A DNA stretch of 53,009 nt from an uncultured Anaerobiospirillum sp. (GTDB lineage: Bacteria > Pseudomonadota > Gammaproteobacteria > Enterobacterales > Succinivibrionaceae), in contig CALXXU010000010.1 of NCBI GenBank assembly GCA_944392765.1, positions 1-53,009 on the forward strand. The letters are read 5' to 3'. Below, one piece after another: positions 8,100-17,136 of the stretch (the stretch's first letter is position 1; every line of letters begins with the position of its first letter). The translations under genes were made by a program, and so were the position numbers. The notes under the pieces were generated by a model. The model saw only the letters and a program-made list of their open reading frames with translations, had not been told where the DNA came from and did not search any database.

Positions 8100-10283
8100 A
8101 TGCTCGAATTAGTCGTAGAAGATCGTCCCCGCAATGTGGGGCTGGGAGCTGTCTTATTTCCAGATGGCTGTTTCTTTAGCGTCTGGGCTCCTAATGCCAG
8201 TGACCTCATCGTGCATCTCTATACCAAAAATGAGATTAAGCTCGGCTCCTTTGCCTTAGGACGCAAAAAGGGCGGCATTTGGTTTGGCTTTATCAAGGGC
8301 GTGCGCGCCGGTGACTGCTATGCCCTAGAGGCATTAGGTGAGTATGACCCCAGCCGAGGCCTGTACTTTAAAGCCGGGCGCTTCTTGGTTGACCCGTACG
8401 CAAAGGTCTTAAATAAGCCTTTCATCTATGATGATGAGCTTTACAATCACTTAAATGAAGCCTTTATCCCAAAGGCGATCATTGCTCCTGAGGGCGAGGA
8501 GTTCAATTGGGAAGGCGTGCCTAAGGTGTTCCGCGATCGCGCTGACGTCATCATTTACGAGGCGCATGTGCGTGGTATGACGCGGCTTAAAGAAGAGGTG
8601 CCGGTCGAACAGCGCGGCACTTATTTGGGTATGTGCCACCCCAGCGTTATCGCGCATTTAAAGCATCTGGGTATCACCACCTTGCAGCTGATGCCGATCG
8701 CAGCTTCGATGAGCGAGCCGTTCTTGGTACGCAAGGGCCTGCGCAATTACTGGGGCTATAACCCAGTGTGCTTTATGGCGCCTAACCCTGCCTATGCCGT
8801 GGAACCGGCCAAGGTCTTAATTGAATTTAAAACGATGGTGAAGACCTTGCACCAAAACGGCATTGCGGTGATTTTGGACGTGGTCTATAACCACACCGCC
8901 GAAGGCGACGGCGACGGTCCGATTGTGTGCTATCGCGGCCTAGACGCCCAGTCGTACTACGCCTATGAGCGCGGAGCCAACGGTCAGCCTGATTACACGC
9001 GTAATATCAATGTCACGGGCTGCGGTAACTCCTTTAACGCCGATCACATCATTTCGACCCGTCTTATCATGGACAGCCTCAAGTACTGGTTAGGTGAGAT
9101 GCAAGTCGACGGCTTCCGCTTTGACCTGGCCACCACGATTTGCCGTGAGAGCCATGGTCCAAATCAGTACTATCAATTCGACCCGAACAGCGGCTTCTTT
9201 AAGGCCTGCTTTGCCAACGAATTGACCTGCCAAGCCCTGATGGTGGCAGAGCCGTGGGATCCGGGCTTTAACGGCTATCAATTGGGTAAATACCCGCGCG
9301 GCTGGTCGGAGCAAAATGATAAGTTCCGCGATGGTATCCGCAGATTCTGGCGCGGCGAGCGCGGGCGCTTAGGTGATGTGGCCACGCGTCTTTTGGGCAG
9401 CCGTGACGTCTTCTTAAAGGGTGAGCGTTCGATCAACGCGTCGGTCAACTATATCACCTACCATGACGGCTTTACCTTAGAGGACTTGGTCTCGTACGAC
9501 TCCAAGCACAACGAGCTCAACCTCGACCACAATAACGACGGCACCACCGAGAATTTCTCGACCAATTGTGGTTTTGAAGGCCAAACGCGCGATCCTGAGG
9601 TGATTAAGAAACGCTGGCAGTTAAAGCGCAATCTCATTGCCACGACCTTGATTGCCCAAGGTATTCCGCATATTTTAGGCGGCGATGAGCTCTCGCGTAC
9701 TCAGCTGGGCAATAACAACAGCTACTGCCAAGACAATGACCTCAACTATTACCACTGGAATATCTCCCAGGAGCAGCGCTACTTCTTAGAGTTCATTGTC
9801 AATATCAACAAGCTGGTGCGCTCTAGCCGCGTGCTGAGAGAGATCAACCTCTTTGACGACTACTTCTACAAGTTCGAGGACGATTACATCGCCAAGTGGC
9901 GTAAGAGCGATGGCACGCTGTTTAAGGACAGCGATTGGAACAATCCGAATATCAATCACCTATGCCTGTACATCGGTGATCGCAACTTCAGGGGCGAGCG
10001 TTGGGTCGTGATGATCAACAACGAAGAGCACGACTTGATGTTCAGGTTGCCAAGTATCTTCCACAGCCGCTATTGGCACGCCATTATCGATAGCAGTGAG
10101 GCAGATGGTATCCCACGCCGCTACTCCAATGAGGCCGGCTTAGAGAGCCTGTGTGCCGCGCATTCGATCAAGATCCTGCGCATGGACACCTTCGCCGACG
10201 CCGAGCTCACGGCCGACTCAAGCCTCACCAATATGCTCGATTCGCATATGGTGTCGCGCATGCAAGGCAGCGCCCACCGCTAA
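8100..10283 (+). CDS. glgX: Glycogen debranching enzyme (GlgX/isoamylase type)
   Basis: A GH13 debranching enzyme that removes alpha-1,6 branches left after phosphorylase action. It has 727 residues, against about 657 in E. coli GlgX. An N-terminal CBM48 domain (FFSVWAPNASDLIVHLY) is followed by YWGYNP and the barrel motif VILDVVYNHTAEGD. The catalytic triad is D342 in GFRFDLAT, E384 in MVAEPWDPG and D456 in YHDGFTLEDLVSY, and the downstream KHNELN and NNSYCQDND match GlgX/TreX enzymes. AAGGAG ends 5 nt before ATG 8100. It forms a glycogen-remodelling set with malQ and glgB. Isoamylase is the alternative name; the exact branch-length preference cannot be read from sequence. Confidence 0.93.
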   Translation: MLELVVEDRPRNVGLGAVLFPDGCFFSVWAPNASDLIVHLYTKNEIKLGSFALGRKKGGIWFGFIKGVRAGDCYALEALGEYDPSRGLYFKAGRFLVDPYAKVLNKPFIYDDELYNHLNEAFIPKAIIAPEGEEFNWEGVPKVFRDRADVIIYEAHVRGMTRLKEEVPVEQRGTYLGMCHPSVIAHLKHLGITTLQLMPIAASMSEPFLVRKGLRNYWGYNPVCFMAPNPAYAVEPAKVLIEFKTMVKTLHQNGIAVILDVVYNHTAEGDGDGPIVCYRGLDAQSYYAYERGANGQPDYTRNINVTGCGNSFNADHIISTRLIMDSLKYWLGEMQVDGFRFDLATTICRESHGPNQYYQFDPNSGFFKACFANELTCQALMVAEPWDPGFNGYQLGKYPRGWSEQNDKFRDGIRRFWRGERGRLGDVATRLLGSRDVFLKGERSINASVNYITYHDGFTLEDLVSYDSKHNELNLDHNNDGTTENFSTNCGFEGQTRDPEVIKKRWQLKRNLIATTLIAQGIPHILGGDELSRTQLGNNNSYCQDNDLNYYHWNISQEQRYFLEFIVNINKLVRSSRVLREINLFDDYFYKFEDDYIAKWRKSDGTLFKDSDWNNPNINHLCLYIGDRNFRGERWVVMINNEEHDLMFRLPSIFHSRYWHAIIDSSEADGIPRRYSNEAGLESLCAAHSIKILRMDTFADAELTADSSLTNMLDSHMVSRMQGSAHR

Positions 10284-10292
10284 ACGGCGCGT

Positions 10293-10338
10293 ACTGCCTG
10301 CGGCACAGACTGCCTGCGGCACAGACTGCCTGCGGCAC
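10293..10338. repeat. 16-bp tandem repeat after glgX
   Basis: Nearly three copies of ACTGCCTGCGGCACAG, starting 10 bp after the glgX stop codon. Confidence 0.85.
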
Positions 10339-10396
10339 GTTGCGCTCAGTGCCCAGCGGCGCGCTGCGCCGCGCGCATTGCCGTGCCAAGTTCACC

Positions 10397-10441
10397 CAAC
10401 GCCTCAAGGCTGAGCCCCCTAGGCTTAGCTTTGAGGCGTTG
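10397..10441. terminator. Long hairpin between glgX and hrpA
   Basis: A 20-bp stem (10397-10416 with 10422-10441) with loop CCCTA and only two G-T pairs. There is no T tract on either side. The hrpA -10 box follows 5 bp later. It may end glgX transcripts or act as an RNA processing site. Confidence 0.5.
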
Positions 10442-10446
10442 TGGCG

Positions 10447-10452
10447 TATAAT
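10447..10452 (+). promoter_or_regulatory. hrpA promoter, -10 box
   Basis: A perfect TATAAT stands 32 bp before the chosen hrpA start. The -35 region falls inside the preceding hairpin and matches consensus poorly. Confidence 0.5.
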
Positions 10453-10484
10453 GGGCCCGTTTTCTTTGAGTGAGAATTGTTGTT

Positions 10485-13400
10485 ATGGCTGACCAGTCCT
10501 TTTCTTCCTTTGCTGACCTAAAAGAGTTTAAGTCTAAACTCCGGCACCAAGAGGCCCAAGAAGCCCAAGCCAAGGCCGATGCCATTGAGGTTAAGGCAGG
10601 CAGCGAGCATTTAAATCCGATCAAGCGCAAGGCTCAAGAGGCTCAGGCTGCCCTGGCCCAAGAGGCGCAAGCAGCTCAAACCTCCCAAGTTACCTCGGTT
10701 CCAGAGCGGGCTCGCCCTAAGGTTACAGCGCGGGCACCGGAGGCTCCACGTGAGCCACGCCGTGAGCCACGGCGCGAGCTGCGCGGCGAAGAGCGTGGCG
10801 CCGGACGGGGCAAGTTTCAGGGCAAGTCCCAGGGTAAATTCCAGGACAAGCGCTCAGAGGCCAATTTGACGGGCCGGGCGAAGGACGAGGCTGAGAGCAA
10901 GCGCTTAAATAAGGCCTTAGGCCGCCTCCAGCGCAAGGCCAATGAGCTCAATACCCATCACGACAAGGACGTCGCTCAAGCTAAGGACAAGGCTAAAGCC
11001 AAGGCCCGCGCCCAAGCTGCTGCTAATAAGCAGGGACAAGCCCCGCACGAGCGAGCAGCGGGTGCTCAGCTCCAGCGTGCGTCTCAGCCAGGGCAAGAGC
11101 GTAATGCCCAGCGTGGAGCGCAAGATAAGCGCCGGCCCCAGGCTAATGGCGCTCAGGGTAAGGCATCAGGTAAGCCGGGCAAGGCTGCGCCGCGCCTGCA
11201 AGGCAAGTACTTCGATCTTGAGAGCTTAAAGCTGGTACGCGCAGCGCAAGATGAGGTTAAGTACCAGGCCCGCCGCGAAATGTATCGCCGCTTAGCTAGC
11301 TTGGATGAATTAATCCAAGCTGAAGTAGGGCGCCTGTATTTAGCTCAGCCTGAGGGTGAGACTAAGCGCTCGGTGCAGGATTTGTTACCACAGGCGCTGC
11401 AAGCTGAGGCGATTGGTACGGCCAAACAAGAGCTGGCGGCATATGTCACGCAAGAGCAGCAGTGGCTTGCTGAGCGTGAGACGAAGCTGCCGCGACTTAC
11501 CTATCCTGAATCCCTGCCGGTAAGCCAGCGCCGCGAGGAAATCGTCAAGGCCTTGCGTGAGCATCAGGTGGTGATTATCGCCGGTGAAACGGGCTCAGGT
11601 AAGACCACCCAGATTCCTAAGATGTGCCTAGAGGCCGGCTTTGGCCGCAAGGGCTTAATCGGTCACACCCAGCCGCGTCGTATCGCCGCACGCGCTGTGG
11701 CCACCCGTATTGCCGAGGAAATGGGCACGCCGCTAGGCCAAGCCGTATCCTATAAGGTGCGCTTTACTGATATCAGCTCGGATGACGCTTATATCAAGCT
11801 CATGACCGACGGTATCTTGCTTTCGGAGTTAGCCTCCGATCGCTTGCTGCTCTCCTATGACGTCATCATTATCGATGAGGCGCACGAGCGCAGCTTAAAC
11901 ATCGATTTCCTCTTGGGCTACCTCAAAAACCTCTTACAAAAGCGCCCCGAGCTCAAGCTCATCATTACCTCTGCTACCATCGATGTCGAGCGCTTCTCCG
12001 AGCATTTCAATAACGCCCCAATTATCGAGGTGTCAGGCCGTACCTACCCGGTTGAAGTGGTCTATATGCCGCTGATGGAAGATGGCAAGGGCGTCTACGT
12101 GCAAAGCCATGATGGCAGTGGCCACTATGAGCAGCACGATCAGCAGGCCCCTGAGCCAAGCTCCGGTCCTGATGAGGCCTTAGGGACGGGGCCTGGGGAG
12201 TGGCGTGATTACCAATACGCCGAAGCAGGCGGCTCGATGGCCGCGCTGCGCGCCGCCGCCCAAGCTAGTGTGGCGGCCCAAGGTGGCGCAGCGAAGAGCC
12301 CGGTTAAGCGCACAGCCCCGATTAAGAGCACAGCCCCGATTAAGAGCACAGCCCCGGTTAAAAGCGCGGCCCCGAAGCAGGTGGCGGTCGATGATGACCG
12401 TGACCTAGCCGATACCCTGGACTTGCGCCAAGGCATCTTGCAGGCCTTTAAGTACCTGCAAGCGCGTGGACGCGGTGATACCTTGGTCTTCTTGCCCGGC
12501 GAACGTGACATCTTGGAGATCTCGCAATACCTGCATAAGGCCGGTTTGCGCGACACCGAGATTGTGCCGCTCTATGCGCGTTTAGCTACCACAGAGCAAA
12601 ATAAGATCTTCACTGCGCACACTGGCGTGCGCATCGTGCTGGCGACCAACGTCGCGGAAACCTCGCTGACGGTGCCGGGCATTCGCTATGTGATCGATCC
12701 GGGTCTGGCACGTATCTCGCGCTACTCGGCGCGCACCAAGATTCAGCGCTTGCCAATTGAGCCGATTTCCCAGGCCTCGGCCAATCAGCGTAAGGGCCGC
12801 TGCGGTCGTGTCAGCGATGGTATCTGCGTGCGCCTGTACTCGAAGGAAGATTTTGAGCAGCGCCCGGAGTTTACCGATCCAGAGATTTTGCGCACCAACT
12901 TAGCTTCGGTGCTCTTGCAAATGGCCTCGCTGCGCCTGGGCGATATCGAGCACTTCCCCTTTATTGATGCCCCGCAGGAGCGTCAGGTCAGCGATGGTCT
13001 GCGCCTGTTAGATGAGTTAGGTGCGATCACCTTAAAGGGCAATCAAGCCTCCGGTCCTTTGACCGAGATCGGCCGCATGTTAGCGCGTCTGCCCTGCGAT
13101 CCACGCTTAGGCCGCATGATTGTCGAGGCTGAGCGCTTCCATTGCTTAAGCGAGATCTTGGTGATCGTCTCGAATCTGGCGGTGATGGATCCGCGCGAGT
13201 ACCCGCTTGATAAAAAAGAGGCGGCGACCAATATGCACCGTCGCTTCAATGATGACAAGTCGGATTTCCTGGCGATCTTAAAGCTCTACGATTACATCAA
13301 AGAGCTGCAAGGCTCCAACTCTAATTCAGCGTTACGCCGCCGTTTAAAGAATGAGTTTATCTCCTTCTTGCGGGTGCGTGAGTGGCTTGACGTCTACCGT

Positions 13401-15584
13401 CAGCTGCGTTTGAGCGCGATTAGTATGGGCTTAAAGCTCAATGAGCAAGCCGCCGATTACGAGTCGATTCACCGTGCCATTGTCTCAGGCCTGTTGAGCC
13501 ACTTAGGTATGATTGAGCCTAATGGTAATCAATACATCGGCGCTCGTGGCAGCAAGTTCTTGATCTTCCCAGGTTCAGGCCTTGCTAAGAAGCCGCCGAA
13601 GTGGCTGTGCGCCAGTGAGCTCAGTGAAACGAGCCGCCTGTTTGCGCGCACCGTGGCCGCGATTGACCCAAGCTACGCTGAGACACCGGCCTCTGAGCAT
13701 TTGATCAAGGACAGCTACAACGAGCCGCATTGGTCCAAGAAGATGGGCGCGGTCATGGCCTACCAGACCCGTACCCTCTATGGTCTGCCGATTGTGCAGC
13801 GCCGCTTGGTTCAGTACCAAAAGATCGATCCGAAGCTGTGCCATGAGCTCATGATCCGCGACGGCTTGGTCGGGGGCAATATCGAGTGCAAGCACCGCTT
13901 CTATCAGCACAATTTGTCCTTAGTGGACGATGTGGAGTACTTAGAGGATAAGGTGCGCCGCCGCGACCTCTTGGTCGATGCTACCACCTTGGAGCTCTTC
14001 TACCAAGAGCGCATTCCGCAGCATATCTGCAATCTGCGTGACTTCAATAATTGGTGGAAGCAAAAGGAAAAGGAAGATCCGCACTTCCTTGATTTTAGCT
14101 ACGAGCTCATTGCCAAGAGCGATCTTATGGCAATTGAAGATCAGCTCTATCCTGAGTTCTGGCATCAAGGGGCAATGCGCTTTAAGTTAAGCTACGTCTT
14201 CGATCCGGGCACCGAGCGCGACGGCGTGACCGTCCATATCCCAATTACGGTGTTAAACCAGGTCAAGGCCGAGGACTTCTTGTGGCAGATTGAGGGCTTG
14301 CGCCCTGAGCTTTTTGCCAGCTTAATCCGCTCGCTACCAAAGCGCCTGCGCCGTAATTTAATTCCGGCTCCAGAGTATGCTCAGGCCTTAGCTGAGAGCT
14401 TAAAGGGCATCACCGATTTCATCAACGTTGAGGATAATGCGAGCGCCCGCTTTGATAGCAAGCGCTATCCATCGCGCAATCTCTTTGTGGCCGTGGCCAA
14501 GGAGCTGACGCGCATGGGCGGTGATTTGGTCGAGCCTGAGGACTTTGATAAGGCCTTGATTGAGCCTTATCTCTTCATGAACTTCTCGATTGAAGCGGTC
14601 AATGGCAGCGAGCTCGCCTTTGGCAAGGACTTCACCTTGCTCGCGGCACGCTTGCAAAATCAGGCGCGTGATGCCCTCCACGAGGTGGTCAAGACCCACG
14701 TTGTGGCTCCTCCGGCCCAAGCTTGGCATTATGGTGCGATTAAGCGCGAGCAGGTGACCAAGCAAGGCAGTCTCAGTATCACCGCTTATCCGGCCTTAAC
14801 TGACCGAGGCGATGGTGTGACCTTGGAGCTCTACGATAGCCCGCAGCGTCAGCTCAAGGCGATGCGCCAAGGCGCGATCAAGCTCTTAGCCTTAAGCCTC
14901 AAGGCTCCGACCGCCTATCTTGAGACGCATCTGCCTAATCGCGCCAAGCTCTCGATGTACTATCAGCCGCTGGGATCGATCAAGGAGTTGATTGACGACC
15001 TGATGCTGTGCGCGATCAACAATATTATGGAGCGCAATGGCGGTATCCCGTGGGATGAGGAGAGCTTTGCTCGTCTGCGTGAGGTAGTACGCGGTGAGCT
15101 CAACGATGAAGCCTTAGGGGTAGCCAAGCTCATTGAGCAAAGCCTGGTGAAGGCGCACGAGTTACGCCGTCTGCTCAAGGGCAATATTTCCTTTGATCTG
15201 ACCCGCTCGTACGCGGACATGCAGCACCAATTAGATGGCCTGATCTACAAGGGCTTTATCAGCGAGTGCGGTATGACCCACTTAAAGGAGCTGCCACGCT
15301 ATCTGCAAGCGGCCTTAGAGCGCCTGCAACGTTTGCAGCGTGATGTGGTGCGCGATCAGATGTATCTGCGCACCATTGAGTACTGCCAAGACGAGTACCA
15401 CAAGGCCTTAAAGAGCTACCACGACGACTTAGTGCCGTCAGAGCTCTATGAGGTCAAGTGGATGATCGAAGAGCTGCGGGTCTCCTACTATGCGCAGCAC
15501 TTAGGCGTGATTGGACCTATCTCTGATAAGCGCGTCATTGCGGAAATCGACCGCATTATGCGCGAGTTCCCGCCGCAGAAATAG
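10485..15584 (+). CDS. hrpA: DEAH-box ATP-dependent RNA helicase HrpA
   Basis: HrpA is a DEAH/RHA helicase; in E. coli it acts on mRNA and on stalled, collided ribosomes (known). I start at ATG 10485 (MADQSFSSF) because the upstream GTG at 10470 would lie about 11 nt from the likely transcript start. The product is 1,699 residues against 1,300 in E. coli. Motifs seen: Walker A GETGSGKTT (K373), DEAH at 464-467, TSAT, ATNVAETSLTVPG and QRKGRCGRVSDG, then the long HrpA C-terminal region. The extra length is a charged Gln/Ala/Lys-rich N-terminal tail of about 270 residues, plus a low-complexity insert of about 110 residues between the two helicase lobes (12066-12390), which includes three Lys-Ser-Thr-Ala-Pro-type repeats. 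Neither extra piece has a recognised function. Confidence 0.95.
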   Translation: MADQSFSSFADLKEFKSKLRHQEAQEAQAKADAIEVKAGSEHLNPIKRKAQEAQAALAQEAQAAQTSQVTSVPERARPKVTARAPEAPREPRREPRRELRGEERGAGRGKFQGKSQGKFQDKRSEANLTGRAKDEAESKRLNKALGRLQRKANELNTHHDKDVAQAKDKAKAKARAQAAANKQGQAPHERAAGAQLQRASQPGQERNAQRGAQDKRRPQANGAQGKASGKPGKAAPRLQGKYFDLESLKLVRAAQDEVKYQARREMYRRLASLDELIQAEVGRLYLAQPEGETKRSVQDLLPQALQAEAIGTAKQELAAYVTQEQQWLAERETKLPRLTYPESLPVSQRREEIVKALREHQVVIIAGETGSGKTTQIPKMCLEAGFGRKGLIGHTQPRRIAARAVATRIAEEMGTPLGQAVSYKVRFTDISSDDAYIKLMTDGILLSELASDRLLLSYDVIIIDEAHERSLNIDFLLGYLKNLLQKRPELKLIITSATIDVERFSEHFNNAPIIEVSGRTYPVEVVYMPLMEDGKGVYVQSHDGSGHYEQHDQQAPEPSSGPDEALGTGPGEWRDYQYAEAGGSMAALRAAAQASVAAQGGAAKSPVKRTAPIKSTAPIKSTAPVKSAAPKQVAVDDDRDLADTLDLRQGILQAFKYLQARGRGDTLVFLPGERDILEISQYLHKAGLRDTEIVPLYARLATTEQNKIFTAHTGVRIVLATNVAETSLTVPGIRYVIDPGLARISRYSARTKIQRLPIEPISQASANQRKGRCGRVSDGICVRLYSKEDFEQRPEFTDPEILRTNLASVLLQMASLRLGDIEHFPFIDAPQERQVSDGLRLLDELGAITLKGNQASGPLTEIGRMLARLPCDPRLGRMIVEAERFHCLSEILVIVSNLAVMDPREYPLDKKEAATNMHRRFNDDKSDFLAILKLYDYIKELQGSNSNSALRRRLKNEFISFLRVREWLDVYRQLRLSAISMGLKLNEQAADYESIHRAIVSGLLSHLGMIEPNGNQYIGARGSKFLIFPGSGLAKKPPKWLCASELSETSRLFARTVAAIDPSYAETPASEHLIKDSYNEPHWSKKMGAVMAYQTRTLYGLPIVQRRLVQYQKIDPKLCHELMIRDGLVGGNIECKHRFYQHNLSLVDDVEYLEDKVRRRDLLVDATTLELFYQERIPQHICNLRDFNNWWKQKEKEDPHFLDFSYELIAKSDLMAIEDQLYPEFWHQGAMRFKLSYVFDPGTERDGVTVHIPITVLNQVKAEDFLWQIEGLRPELFASLIRSLPKRLRRNLIPAPEYAQALAESLKGITDFINVEDNASARFDSKRYPSRNLFVAVAKELTRMGGDLVEPEDFDKALIEPYLFMNFSIEAVNGSELAFGKDFTLLAARLQNQARDALHEVVKTHVVAPPAQAWHYGAIKREQVTKQGSLSITAYPALTDRGDGVTLELYDSPQRQLKAMRQGAIKLLALSLKAPTAYLETHLPNRAKLSMYYQPLGSIKELIDDLMLCAINNIMERNGGIPWDEESFARLREVVRGELNDEALGVAKLIEQSLVKAHELRRLLKGNISFDLTRSYADMQHQLDGLIYKGFISECGMTHLKELPRYLQAALERLQRLQRDVVRDQMYLRTIEYCQDEYHKALKSYHDDLVPSELYEVKWMIEELRVSYYAQHLGVIGPISDKRVIAEIDRIMREFPPQK

Positions 15585-15587
15585 CAC

Positions 15588-15621
15588 GCGCCCGCACCTG
15601 CCGCCTGACAGGTGCGGGCGC
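15588..15621. terminator. 13-bp inverted repeat after hrpA
   Basis: Perfect stem GCGCCCGCACCTG (15588-15600) / CAGGTGCGGGCGC (15609-15621), starting 3 bp after the hrpA stop. No T run follows. It is likely a strong 3'-end structure. Confidence 0.6.
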
Positions 15622-15706
15622 TGCTATAGGCACAGAGGCAGGGGCGCCCTGAAGTGCAGGGGCGCGGGCGCCACGGCAGGCTCCAAAACGCGTCCCGTGG
15701 GGCTGA

Positions 15707-15859
15707 TTACTGGGCCGAATGCGGGGCGCTGTCCTTATGCTGATAGCCGCTTACGGCATTGGTTCCTAGCTTAATGCCTTCCTTTTTGAGGTAGCGCAAA
15801 AGCGGATGGTAGGGCAGGCCCAGGTGGGCCGCCAGCGCCTTATTTGCAAACGATTGCAT
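15707..15859 (-). CDS. Possible 50-residue protein with HTH-like helix pattern
   Basis: A short minus-strand frame from ATG 15859 to TAA 15707 encodes 50 residues beginning MQSFANKALAAHLGLPYHP. The stretch ALAAHLGLPYHPLLRYLKKEGI has the spacing of a helix-turn-helix (helix, glycine turn, helix ending in basic residues), but I recognise no family. A 17-bp palindrome (15861-15877) lies directly upstream and overlaps the only possible ribosome binding sequence (TTGAG), as an autoregulatory operator might. It could equally be a remnant of a larger regulator or chance. Codon use is similar to the neighbours. Confidence 0.3.
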   Translation of the reverse strand: MQSFANKALAAHLGLPYHPLLRYLKKEGIKLGTNAVSGYQHKDSAPHSAQ

Positions 15860-15860
15860 A

Positions 15861-15877
15861 GCTCAACAGTATTGAGC
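15861..15877. promoter_or_regulatory. 17-bp palindrome at a small ORF start
   Basis: GCTCAA (15861-15866), CAGTA, TTGAGC (15872-15877), next to the start codon of the 50-residue frame. A candidate operator or hairpin. The remaining 15878-16060 shows nothing I can support. Confidence 0.35.
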
Positions 15878-16060
15878 TGGGCCCGTTTGCGCCTATTTAT
15901 CGCATGAGGGAAGGGAAAGGCAGGGATTGGGATGGGATTCAGTCTAGCAACATCAGGCCCAAAACGCTGCAGGAAGTAGGGGCGGCCTTGAGGAAAAAAT
16001 GCTCAGTCCGTTGCCCGCCTCACATTTTGAGCAAATACTTGCCCGACAAGTGCAGCAACA

Positions 16061-16086
16061 AAAATGCCCCGCAAGCGGGGCATTTT
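16061..16086. terminator. Bidirectional intrinsic terminator
   Basis: A perfect 12-bp stem AAAATGCCCCGC (16061-16072) / GCGGGGCATTTT (16075-16086) with A and T runs on both sides. It can end transcripts of the minus-strand DUF533 gene and anything reading rightward from hrpA. Confidence 0.85.
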
Positions 16087-16136
16087 TGAGCCAAAGGCAA
16101 GCGCGCTTAAGCTGAGTACGCTCAGCTGCGCTATTG

Positions 16137-16928
16137 CTATTGCTGAGCTAACTGCAAACGCAGCTGGGCCGACTCTTGGTCAAGTTGCAGCTTAGTTGAG
16201 CCATCAAGACCTAAAGCGGAGGCTAAGGCATTGAGGTAGTTTTGCTCGGCCTGGTTGTCAGCCACAATGGCCGCTGCACTCAAGCGGTATAAGTCGAGAG
16301 CCTGCTCGCGTGAGGAAACTTGGGCGGCCAAGCTCTTAGGATCGAGCGGCTCGTTTAAGTAGTCACGAATGAGCTGATTGAAGTTAGGGTCATTGGTGAC
16401 GTTCTTGGCGGTGCTTAAGATCACCTCTTGCTCGCTTGGGTCGATGTGACCGTCGGCACGGGCGGCAAACACCATGGCCTTGAGTACCAGCTTACCGGTG
16501 TCGTTGCTGAGCATCGCCGGAGCTTGCTGGGCATTGTAGTCGGCAAATGGATTATCGCTTGAAGCGGCACCAAAACCACCGGAGGCGGCACCATAGCCCT
16601 GTGGGGCGCCGTAGCCTTGGCCTGCACCGTAACCTTGAGGTGCACCGTAGCCTTGAGGGGCGCCGTAGCCTTGCGGAGCTTGACCCTGAGAGGCTTGCTT
16701 GCCTTGCGACCAGTTCTGGTACATCTTGTAGGCTAAAGCTGCTAAAGCCGCTGAGCCACCGATGACTGCGGCATTCTTGGCGGTGCGTTGAACGCTCTTG
16801 GAGCCACCAAAGAGCGCGCCTAACAGGCCACCGACACCAGCGGCGCCGAGCATACCGGCCTTGCCTTGAGGCAGATTGTTAGAAATGCCGGAGACACCTT
16901 GCTTTAACTTATCGAACAAATCAGACAT
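16137..16928 (-). CDS. DUF533 (YebE-like) membrane-associated protein with TerB-like C-terminus
   Basis: 263 residues starting at ATG 16928 (MSDLFDKLKQG), chosen because GAGGTG lies just upstream and five further residues to 16943 have no site. The N-terminal third has glycine-rich hydrophobic stretches (AGMLGAAGVGGLLGALFGGS, then NAAVIGGSAALAALAYKMY) as in the E. coli inner-membrane protein YebE. The middle (plus-strand 16565-16685) is a low-complexity linker with five QGYGA-type repeats. The C-terminal half (AMVFAARADGHIDPSEQEVI) is a TerB-like helical domain with the conserved acidic DGHIDPSE motif. The family is of unknown biochemical function. The last sense codon and stop are duplicated in frame (CAA TAG CAA TAG, 16131-16142). 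Confidence 0.8.
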   Translation of the reverse strand: MSDLFDKLKQGVSGISNNLPQGKAGMLGAAGVGGLLGALFGGSKSVQRTAKNAAVIGGSAALAALAYKMYQNWSQGKQASQGQAPQGYGAPQGYGAPQGYGAGQGYGAPQGYGAASGGFGAASSDNPFADYNAQQAPAMLSNDTGKLVLKAMVFAARADGHIDPSEQEVILSTAKNVTNDPNFNQLIRDYLNEPLDPKSLAAQVSSREQALDLYRLSAAAIVADNQAEQNYLNALASALGLDGSTKLQLDQESAQLRLQLAQQ

Positions 16929-16950
16929 GGTCACCTCAAACAAAACTAGA

Positions 16951-17084
16951 CTAGTGAGCCAGTTTAAAAGTATTTAACGCCGTGCTGATGGGGCGATTTG
17001 CCGGACAATCCGTAGATACAAGCCATCCAATTAGGCTTCACGAGGCGAGCAGGCACGTTAAAAACTTTTAAACTCCATCACTAG
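16951..17084. repeat. MITE-like element with 29-bp imperfect inverted repeats
   Basis: The left arm (16951-16979) and right arm (17056-17084) are inverted copies. CTAGTGA at the tips is identical, and AGTTTAAAAGT-TTTAACG differs at one position of 19. Four mismatches in all over 29 bp. The 76-bp centre has no open frame. The element lies between the DUF533 gene and the GNAT-like pair, in the 5' region of the former. Confidence 0.6.
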
Positions 17085-17136
17085 ATTCATTATTGCTAAG
17101 TTTGCTTAGAGCAAACTTAGAGCATGGCGCTGATTA

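Noticed and set aside
10151-10492. Frames across the end of glgX and the hrpA leader
   Set aside because: They overlap glgX and the promoter hairpin, and read through the 16-bp repeats.
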